Assembly: GCA_027946365.1 (NCBI GenBank)
Contig: JAPEUQ010000002.1
Location: 3,224,001-3,288,000, forward strand
Direction: 5' to 3'
From: Kalmusia sp. IMI 367209
Lineage: Eukaryota > Ascomycota > Dothideomycetes > Pleosporales > Didymosphaeriaceae
Length of the DNA: 64,000 bases
Each line of letters starts with the position of its first letter. Position 1 is the first letter of the stretch. The position numbers and the translations under genes were made by a program. A model generated the notes under the pieces. The model ran no database searches. It was not told the DNA's origin and saw only the letters and a list, made by a program, of their open reading frames with translations. Of this stretch, positions 56,673 through 64,000 are shown piece by piece.

Positions 56673-56756
56673 GGTCGGTTAGCTCAGTTGGTTAGAGCGT
56701 GGTGCTAATATACACTGTTAACGCCAAGGTCGCGGGTTCGACCCCCGTACTGACCA
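56673..56756 (+). tRNA. tRNA-Ile (AAT) with 10-nt intron
   Basis: Acceptor stem GGTCGGT/ACTGACC, D arm GCTC/GAGC, anticodon stem TGGTG/CGCCA with loop CTAATA-A (anticodon AAT), and T arm CGGGGGT-type with TTCGACC. The intron TACACTGTTA (56711-56720) sits one base 3' of the anticodon, the canonical position. The discriminator is A at 56756. A run of six T (56757-56762) directly follows as a pol III terminator. Confidence 0.95.
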
Positions 56757-57278
56757 TTTTTTGCCGGCGTGTGGTCCTCCTGGGGCTAGGGGGGATGCTG
56801 GTGGCATCCCTTTTTTTTTTTTTTTTTTTTTTGGATCTGAGGCGTGGCTGTGGCCGAACGTGGTCGCCCCGGCGAAGTATATCCGCGAGTATGACAATAG
56901 CCCACTTTAGGAAGATATGAGTTGGTCATGGGTTTTCGTATAATAAGTTCCTATTTGGGTGGGTGATGGGGTGGTGAGGCGGCGTTGACGGTGCGTTGAG
57001 TATGCCTTGCGAACTCTGGTCTGTTGACAAACTGCATGGGGCGTTTGCGCGCATGCATTTGGTGTGCTTGCCAAGGAGGCATGGCGGCACAGTCGATCAT
57101 ACCAGGAGTGGCACGACAGTAACGAGCACTGAATATAGGAAAACAATGGATGGATGCAAAGGACTGCTATTCAAATCATGCATTTCATACAAAGGAAAAT
57201 GAGGTATCACAACTTAGCAAACGCCTGAAGTGCAGAGATATACAGCCATCAAGGCCACTTATCCTGTCTCTTCACCCC
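56757..57278. other. Intergenic, tRNA-Ile / WW-protein 3' end
   Basis: 522 bp containing the tRNA terminator and a T22 run (separate entry). No coding frame is supported. Confidence 0.6.
56811..56832 (+). repeat. Homopolymer T22
   Basis: Twenty-two consecutive T, 54 bp downstream of tRNA-Ile. It resembles a retroposon poly(A/T) end but no element is attached. Confidence 0.9.
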
Positions 57279-58157
57279 TTAGAAGATGAGTCCACCGAGC
57301 AGCGCTCCACCCAAGAATCCTGCCGCAACAGGCGCCCCCAAGCCCCCTCCATAACCATACCCGTATGGCCTTCCATACGGCCCGGACGGCCGGACAAAGC
57401 GTGCATTCGGATTTGCATATGGACCTTGTGCATAGGGATTGTAACCGTACGCGCCCTGTGGCATGCCGACAGGACCACCCGGCGGCTCGATATAGATATC
57501 GCGCCCCTGCTGGTCTTTGCACAGGAATTGCGGTTGCCCGGTCTGCATAGCGCGTACCATGGCTTCACGAGCCTGCAAATGAGTTTGATAAGCGCGGCGC
57601 TCTGCCTCTTCCCGATGCACACGCTGTCTTTGACGCTGCTCATGCGTGCTGTCCGTCAATTTGTCCTTCATCTTGCGGGTAAATCTGTGGATGCCTGTAG
57701 GTTGATCAGATGCGTGGGAGGCACCGCCAGCGGCTGCGGTTCGTGGAGGGAGTTTGGGGTGGTGGTCTTCATCGTCGCTGCTCTCGGCGGTAATATCCTC
57801 GAGCGTAACACTGCGATGCATGTGCCCATGTGCCTTGCGCTCCTCTGGGCTCAGTGTGTTAAGAAAGTCGGGGTCGTCATAGGGGTGCGTCCATATACTT
57901 CGCGGAGGATCCGCCTTTGTATCGACAAAAAATTGGTGGTGCTCCACGGAGTCAAACTGTCTAATCCATCCTGGAGGAAGCGGACGATTTTCGTCTTCCA
58001 TTGAGCGGCGGTGTTCGGGTGGAATACCGTTGCGCGTTGTTCGTGCGGTAGGGCCGTCGGTAGAAACACGATGAAGGGGTCTTGGTGTCGAGGAAGAACC
58101 GGTTGCTGCTTCGTACGAGGGCGGCGCATCCGCGGGATTCGTTGAAGAGGTTGCCAT
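57279..58157 (-). CDS. WW-domain protein with PPxY motif and Gly-rich hydrophobic tail (Wwm1-like)
   Basis: Single exon, 292 aa. An N-terminal PPSYEA motif (about residue 12) is a potential self or partner ligand for WW domains. The WW domain at about 59-93 reads LPPGWIRQFDSVEHHQFFVD and ends with a Trp-Thr-His-Pro. A basic, coiled-coil-like helix follows (about 155-195, rich in Arg, Gln and Glu). The C-terminal 80 residues are Pro/Gly/Tyr-rich and end in a hydrophobic Gly/Ala/Leu stretch (GAPVAAGFLGGALLGGLIF). This arrangement resembles yeast Wwm1, which binds the metacaspase; the link here is inferred. ATG at 58157 is the only good start. No membrane anchor is certain, although the tail could associate with membranes. 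Confidence 0.75.
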   Translation of the reverse strand: MATSSTNPADAPPSYEAATGSSSTPRPLHRVSTDGPTARTTRNGIPPEHRRSMEDENRPLPPGWIRQFDSVEHHQFFVDTKADPPRSIWTHPYDDPDFLNTLSPEERKAHGHMHRSVTLEDITAESSDDEDHHPKLPPRTAAAGGASHASDQPTGIHRFTRKMKDKLTDSTHEQRQRQRVHREEAERRAYQTHLQAREAMVRAMQTGQPQFLCKDQQGRDIYIEPPGGPVGMPQGAYGYNPYAQGPYANPNARFVRPSGPYGRPYGYGYGGGLGAPVAAGFLGGALLGGLIF

Positions 58158-59276
58158 GATAGGGAGTTCACGAGAAAGGCCTCTCAGTGTCTAAATGTTC
58201 ACTGGGTGCAAAGGCGGAGTAAGGCGTACTATTGTAAGACTCCAAGTACCGAGATACGAGCTGCGGACGGAGGATTGTGACAAGGTGGAACTTGACCTGT
58301 CTGTCGCACGTGAGTGTTGAGTAAGAATATAGAAGGCCGCTGCTCCGCCTTCCCGTTTCCACTTGCGATGGTGTCCATGATCTGCTGACGGCCTAATACA
58401 TATAGACCCTGGTGGCGTTAGGGTGCGATGAACAACGATGACGTGCATAGAAACATGTGGCAGTGCAACATGGGGAAGCGGCGGCCATCTTCGCGTTTCT
58501 AGGAAGTACTTTTGGGAATACTTGATCCTGAAGGTATAGTGTCTGATGAGAATGAGGGCTGTCGTTACTATTATGGATAATCGGAGTAATACAGCACAGT
58601 GCACGGATGCCGGAGTCATGCTGCAAGCCTGCCTGAGGCGCAGAGAGATGCCAAGAGATTCAATCAGATTCACTCGTCCGGTTCGCGCGAGTTGGCCCAA
58701 TAGGATTTTCTTGCCGACTTGTCTAAGAAAGTCCGCATTGGGAAGTCGCCGATGGAAACCGCCGATGAAACTCCCCGGCTCCGACTCCGACAGTGCCGGT
58801 CTTGTAAGCCTAACCCATTAATTTCCATGCACCCTAGAGTCTCACGGCTTAGTCTTACGGAGAGATCCAACAAAGGACTGTACGGTGGTTAGAAACACAA
58901 ACAATAGCAAGACGAAGACTCTGCGAGGAAACAATGGATTCACTTGCGTAGCAAGCATGTCCCTCGACATAGGAGAGCATTTCTATCTCCAATTCTCAAC
59001 TATCTCCTCTCCAAGATCGCGTCCCTCTAGCTCACAACCAGGCCTGGAAAGATTTTACCACGCCTCTAACGAAGCGTAGGCGTCTAATAGATGACTCGGG
59101 AAAAGCCTGAGTATGTAAAAGTTTTGAGGAATTAAGGGGTATCCCTTCCCGACGCCGAACTTGTTGAAAGACGGAATTTTAACCGCCAAAGATATGCATG
59201 TCATGTCGTCGTAAATAGTGACCGTCGTGGCTGAAGTTGATTCAACGCACGCATGCAATTACACGTAATAGTACAT
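58158..59276. other. Intergenic, WW-protein upstream / SAM synthetase downstream
   Basis: 1.1 kb. A 169-codon minus-strand frame (58191-58700) lies immediately upstream of the WW gene but has a non-biological composition and matches nothing. I see no other feature. Confidence 0.55.
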
Positions 59277-60754
59277 CTAGAACTTGAGAGCCTTGGGCTT
59301 CTCCCAGGTGAATTCCTTCACGAAGTTAGTACAACATATGGCAAGACATGGAAGGGACTATTTACCTGGTTGGTGAAGTGACCGTTCTTGGCGGTCTGGT
59401 TGTAGATAGGGTTGGTGAGGTTCAGCTCCTTGACAATGACACCGGGACGCATGTTGAAGTTGGCCTTGATGATCTCAACAAGCTCCTCAGAAGACTTGTC
59501 CGAGGTGCCGTAGGTGTCGACGTAGAGGGAGAGGGGCTCGGCGACACCAATGGCGTACGAGAGCTGGACGAGGGCACGGCGGGCAAGGCCAGCGTTGACG
59601 AGGGACTTGGCGATCCAGCGGCCGAGGTAGGCAGCGGAACGGTCGACCTTGGAGTAGTCCTTTCCGGAGAAAGCACCACCACCGTGGGCTCCCCAACCAC
59701 CGTAGGTGTCGACAATGATCTTACGGCCAGTAAGACCGGCGTCACCCTGGGGTCCACCGATGATGAAGAGACCAGAGGGCTGGATGTGGTAGACGGTCTT
59801 CTCGTCAAGGTACTTGGCGGGGATGACACGCTTGATGATCTTCTCGAGGATCTCCTTGCGGAGCTCCTCGGTGGTGATGTCTTCGGAGTGCTGGGCCGAG
59901 ACGACGACGGTGTCGACACGGAGGGGAATGACGGCACCGTTGTCGTGGGCATACTCGACGGTGACCTGGGTCTTGGTGTCGGGTCGGAGCCACGGGAGCT
60001 CGCCGCTGTTACGGGCCTCCTTCATGGCGCTGTTGAGCTTGTGGGAGAGGAGGAGGGTCAAGGGCAGGAGCTCGGGGGTCTCGTCGGTGGCGTATCCGAA
60101 CATGATACCCTGGTCACCAGCACCGAGGTTCTCGAGGGCGTCATCGTAGTGGAGACCCTGGGCAATGTCGGGCGACTGCTGCTCGATGGCGACGAGGACG
60201 TTGCAAGTCTTGTAGTCGAAGCCCTTGTTGGAGTCATCGTAGCCAATGTCTTTGATGGCGTCACGGATGATCTTCTGGTAGTCGAGGCGGGCCTTGGTGG
60301 TGATCTCGCCGAAGACCATGATCATACCGGTCTTGGTGGCAGTCTCGCAAGCAACCTTGGAGAGGGGGTCCTCCCGCAGGCAGGCGTCGAGGACGGCATC
60401 GGAAACCTGATCGCTGGTGGGCCGTCAGTCTTGTCCTGGCACGTTGTGTTTCGGGATGCGGGGTGTAGTCCGGCTTACTCGTAACCGAGTGTGCGTGGAG
60501 CGAGAGAGGGAGGAGGAATTCATACGCGGGAGAGGAAGGGAGAGGAAGGGGGAAAGGGCACTCACGCAATCTTGTCGGGGTGGCCCTCACCGACGGACTC
60601 GGAGGTGAAGAGGAAGGTGTTGCCCTGCACAACAGTAAGTACATGAATAAGAGCACTGGAGTACCCCGCTGGGCACCGACGGGGACACAAGGCAATGGAG
60701 GGAGCGTACGTTGAGCTTCGGCCCAGGGACGGTGTTGCCGTTGGTTTGAGTCAT
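59277..60754 (-). CDS. S-adenosylmethionine synthetase (methionine adenosyltransferase)
   Basis: Makes SAM from methionine and ATP in the cytosol. Exons are 60754-60710, 60624-60566, 60413-59366 and 59315-59277 (396 aa, the usual length). Signatures: [19 protein letters not shown] (split by intron 2), the ATP-binding hexapeptide in [15 protein letters not shown], and the phosphate-binding [16 protein letters not shown]. The last exon encodes [12 protein letters not shown]. Codons are strongly C/G-ending, consistent with high expression. A 378-codon frame on the opposite strand (59348-60484) is an artefact of this codon bias. Divergent from GPN3. Confidence 0.97.
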
Positions 60755-61174
60755 GGCTGCTGGCTGGAGGCTGTGGGAGAGAGAGAGAGTGCTTGTCGAG
60801 AACGTAGTGTAGGACTTGCGACCGTGTGGTGTTCTGCGGCGGGCAGGAGGGGGTGTAAAAAGGCGTGTCGAGTGGGGTGCTAGGTCAGAAATCGAGGGCT
60901 CGGGGTTTTAAAGACTCGGAAACCGGTCAGGGCCTTCCGCTCAGAAAAGCGCCAATTGCCGAAAAAACGTGCTCCCGCCGTGTCGCGCAAAAAGGCGCCG
61001 ACGTCGCAGAGCTAGCACGCCATTCACCGCCCCGCCGAGGGCCCAATCGCGCGCGGCGAGCGAGGTGCCCCGCCACTGTTTTCGGCGCTGCCATTCTGCC
61101 CTTCTGCCCGTGCGCGCGTCGGCCTGCCCAGAAATTTCCGAACAGCCCAACAGCGCGCGCATACAACAGCAGCC
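60755..61174. promoter_or_regulatory. Divergent promoter, SAM synthetase / GPN3
   Basis: 420 bp, GC-rich. A GAGA stretch lies just upstream of the SAM synthetase ATG (60777-60790). No specific factor site is assigned. Confidence 0.55.
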
Positions 61175-62123
61175 ATGAGCAAGTACGGCACGCTGGTCAT
61201 GGTAAGATTACCGCATCACGCGTGGCGCCTCTTGTGCGGACACTGACGCTGCATAGGGCCCTGCCGGCGCCGGCAAATCCACCTTCTGCGCCTCCCTCAT
61301 ACAGCACCTCCAGAACAACAAGCGCCCGTGCTTCTACGTGAACCTCGACCCCGCCGCCGAGGACTTTGCCTTCGATCCGGATCTCGACATCAAGGACCTC
61401 ATCAGCCTCGAGGATGTCATGGACGAGATGAGCCTGGGGCCCAACGGCGGCCTCATCTACTGCTTCGAGTTCCTGATGGAGAACCTCGACTTCCTGACGG
61501 ACCCGCTCGAGGAGGTCACCGATGAGTACCTCATCATCTTCGACATGCCTGGCCAGATTGAGCTGTACACCCACGTGCCCATTCTGCCAGACCTCGTCAA
61601 GACGTTGATGCGCGGCTCGCTCAACATCAACATGTGCGCCGCCTACCTGCTCGAGGCCACCTTCATCGTCGACCGCCCCAAGTTCTTCTCCGGCACCCTC
61701 TCCGCCATGAGCGCCATGCTCATGCTGGAGATGCCCCACATAAACATCCTGAGCAAGATGGACCTGGTCAAAGGCCAAGTCGCGAAGCGCGAGTTGAAGC
61801 GCTTCCTCGACCCTGACCCAAGCCTGCTAGAAGAGGATCCTACGCGAAAGCCGAAGGCAGAAGAGCAGCAAGAAGCTCAGGGCTATCAAGACCCAGGCTC
61901 CACCAGTAGCGTTATGAGTGGGGCATCATTTGACAAGCTAAACAAGGCAGTGGCCCAGCTCATCGACGACTTCAGCATGGTGTCGTTCCTGAAACTAGAT
62001 GCGCAAGATGAGGACAGTCTCGGCGCAGTCCTAAGCTACATCGATGATGCGATCCAATACCACGAAGCTCAGGAACCCAGAGAGCCCAAAGACGAGTTTC
62101 TAGAAGCATCCATGGACGGGTGA
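61175..62123 (+). CDS. GPN3: GPN-loop GTPase 3, RNA polymerase II assembly/import factor
   Basis: Exons are 61175-61201 (nine codons, MSKYGTLVM) and 61257-62123 (297 aa). The intron splits the P-loop region just before GPAGAGKST. The defining Gly-Pro-Asn insert is [13 protein letters not shown] at about 71-80. Also present: switch motif [12 protein letters not shown] and the base-specificity motif NILSKMDL, where SKMD replaces NKxD as usual in this family. Yeast GPN3 is essential and needed for nuclear import of RNA polymerase II with GPN2. The start [13 protein letters not shown] distinguishes GPN3 from GPN1 and GPN2. The C-terminal region is acidic. Confidence 0.95.
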
Positions 62124-63245
62124 AGGGAAGGAAAAATCTACAATTTGCATGCAAGAATGGCGGTAGTTAGAACGCGACGACACACATTAGAGCATTGAAA
62201 CACGTCGTTGGGATGTGTCCCTCCGGGATAGCGTAGGAACTGACATCCAACGCCGCTAACTAGCTAGTTAAACTAGGCGGTCTCACGCGGCAGCACCCCC
62301 CTCATTCGTCAAATCCACCAAAGTACACCACTGTCATAACATGGCGCAAACTCAACCAACCATGACCGTCCCACCAGCTATTCGGGAACGAGTTAGGCAA
62401 CCGGTGTTGCGTTCTTTCACACGATACATGGTGGCCGGTACACGGACTTGGGTTCTGACCCGGCATGAGGGGTGTACGGATCTCGGTAGTGAGCACGGGA
62501 TTCAAACAAAAAATCTTGGATAACGTGGGGATGAAAAGGAAAGAAGCATTTGATACCCCAGGTTAGCTAATGGAGCCAATTGATCGAGACCTTGGATCTA
62601 AATTCGCATAATTTCGAGAATTTGATATTACCACACCAGGTGGTTTGGTTCCGAAAGTCTGGGGTTATGGGGCGCCGTCTGGGACGCACAGATCCTGCAA
62701 GAATTTCAACCATGCATGCTTGTCATTCTCCTTTACTGACAGTCATGACGGTCGGGGAAATGGCAGCAAACCTGCAAACACGCGTCATGCTGCAAAGTAT
62801 CGGCCTTTGTATCGTGTATCCTGAGGTAACATGCGACACGATACTGATACAGCTGGTACTAATCCGTACGGAAATTTCACCACCTAGCGTTAGTATGCGC
62901 TCCTCTCACGATTGCGAGTGAAAAGTGCCAGGAATCCAATTCCCATTTCGCGAGGAGCAGCAATCATTGGCGATCGAGCGGGAACAAGCGACCAGAAAGA
63001 AACAGTCATCATTACTACCCATCCAGACACTCAACCAAATCCCTGGGTATATCGTACGATCAGCATATGACCCTGTTGCCAGCCGAAGAAAGAGACACCC
63101 CATCCGACCGTGAACAGCCCACCCATCCCGTCATAATGCCGAACCCATTGACCGCCCACACCAAGAACGAGAAAGACATAGCCTTGCGTATACAGACGCG
63201 TACGCCAAACGCCCAAATGCGCATATGCCCCAACAAGCGACGCGT
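62124..63245. other. Intergenic, GPN3 / lysine-rich protein 3' end
   Basis: 1.1 kb, mixed composition. Small frames at 62341-62523, 62580-62921 and 63067-63309 have no recognised family. Nothing else is seen. Confidence 0.55.
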
Positions 63246-63793
63246 CTACGCCTTCTTAGTCTTGGGAGTAGTGCTCTTCTTCGTAGACGCAGCTTCCTTT
63301 TTCTGCTAATCATTAGCTATGCGTTCTCACAGTCGACGACAACCCGAACACGCGGGGAGCAGGTTCTCTACATACCTTCGTGCCAGCGGCCTACAGCATA
63401 ACGCGTTAGCAAGTCATAATCATACTAAGATAACAACAGACATACCTTCTTCGCCGGCTTCTTCTCGACGGTTCCCTTGACCTTCTCGACTTCGCCCTCT
63501 ACCTTCTTCTTCAGCTGCTTCGCCGGCTTGTCCTCCGTCTTGGGCTTCGTCGCCGTGGCCTTCTTCGTCTTGGGCGCAGCAGCAGCAGCAGTAGTCTTCT
63601 TGGGCTTCGCCGCCGTCGCCTTCTTCTTCTCCACCCGGCCCGCAGCCACCTTCTTGTCGCGCGGCTTGCTCGTGTTGGCCGTCGCGCCCTTGGCCCCGCC
63701 GCGCTTCTTGGGCGCTGGCGCGGCGACGGCTTCAACCGCGTGCTCGATCTTCTCGGGGAGCTTGCCCGTTGCTGTGCGTGTCGTGGCGACCAT
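63246..63793 (-). CDS. Small lysine/alanine-rich nuclear-type protein, linker-histone tail-like
   Basis: Exons are 63793-63446, 63390-63376 and 63302-63246 (139 aa). The middle exon is only 15 nt (AAGTK). Composition is dominated by Lys, Ala, Thr and Pro with repeated KKATAAKPKK and TKKATATKPK blocks, like the C-terminal tail of histone H1. There is no winged-helix globular domain, so it is not a standard linker histone. A DNA/chromatin-binding role is inferred from charge only. The open frame upstream of 63793 contains only a GTG, so the ATG at 63793 is used. Splice signals are canonical (GTATGT donors, TGTAG and AGCAG acceptors). Confidence 0.7.
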
Positions 63794-64000
63794 GTTTGCG
63801 GATATATCTCTTACGTCGAGGGTAGAGCTGCGTGAGGTGCAGGATTGTCGTGCGGGAGGGTAGGAGAGGGAAGAAATGTGTTGGGGTTGGGGTTGAGGTT
63901 TGGGGAGCGGAGCGGAGCTGAAGCGTGGGTTGTTAGCGCTGGGGGACACGCACTTCTCGTGACGGAATGCTGCACTCTTGCACAGATAATGCGCCGTAGA
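63794..64000. other. Upstream region of lysine-rich gene, to window end
   Basis: 207 bp of upstream sequence. No feature is recognised. Confidence 0.5.

Noticed and set aside
58191..58700. 169-codon minus-strand frame upstream of the WW gene
   Set aside because: Composition not protein-like and it ends in the WW promoter.
59348..60484. 378-codon open frame antisense to SAM synthetase
   Set aside because: Arises from strongly biased codons of the real gene; Val/Gly/Leu/Asp-rich and without domains.
1..64000. Biosynthetic gene cluster, CRISPR array or intact transposon
   Set aside because: No PKS, NRPS or terpene cyclase, no spaced repeats, and no transposase or reverse transcriptase was recognised; COQ1 is the only prenyltransferase-type enzyme and is a housekeeping gene.

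Overview
This window is nuclear DNA of a filamentous ascomycete (Pezizomycotina), most likely a dothideomycete. Three things point there: genes are dense and interrupted by 41-60 nt GT-AG introns; proteins carry typical filamentous-fungal features such as an AA9 polysaccharide monooxygenase and a fungal HAM1-like protein; and ribosomal protein genes are rich in introns. The class assignment is an inference from protein style, not a database result. Exon borders below were worked out by hand from splice sites and reading phase. For nearly all genes the exon lengths sum to a whole number of codons.

Layout: 1-6.2 kb holds a truncated mitochondrial SCOT gene, an AA9 LPMO, a DMT-family transporter and a secreted-looking SET-domain protein. 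6.9-21.3 kb is conserved housekeeping: ISC1, a WDR5/Swd3-like WD40 protein, COQ1, VMA12, VAC14, a DENND6-like protein and TAF12. 22.4-30.5 kb holds tRNA-Asn, a NIF3-like protein, a BolA protein, COG6 and ATG9. 30.8-38.5 kb holds a UBR7-like protein, MCM2, and ribosomal proteins eL30 and uL16 in tandem. 38.9-50.4 kb holds a Ser/Thr-rich secreted protein, a kinesin-10-like motor, a HAM1-like protein and NAD-malic enzyme. 50.4-57.2 kb is gene-poor and accessory in character: one hypothetical gene, a probably damaged F-box/LRR-like gene, a TpA-rich tract that looks like a decayed RIP-mutated repeat, and tRNA-Ile. 57.3-64 kb returns to core genes: a WW-domain protein, S-adenosylmethionine synthetase, GPN3 and a small lysine-rich H1-like protein.

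Many neighbours are divergent pairs sharing short promoters: ISC1/WDR5-like (99 bp), COQ1/VMA12 (250 bp), NIF3/BOL2 (236-299 bp), COG6/ATG9 (341 bp), UBR7/MCM2 (406 bp), SAM synthetase/GPN3 (420 bp) and VAC14/DENND6 (493 bp). VMA12, VAC14 and the DENND6-like gene are contiguous and all act on the vacuole or endosomes. COG6 and ATG9 are also functionally linked through membrane trafficking.

I found no operons, CRISPR arrays, biosynthetic cluster or intact transposon, and nothing I would call a new multi-gene system. The best leads are a SET protein with the catalytic tyrosine position changed to Phe, an MCB-like cluster upstream of MCM2, the COG6/ATG9 shared promoter, an RS-rich extension on the WDR5-like protein, and the damaged F-box gene beside a decayed repeat.
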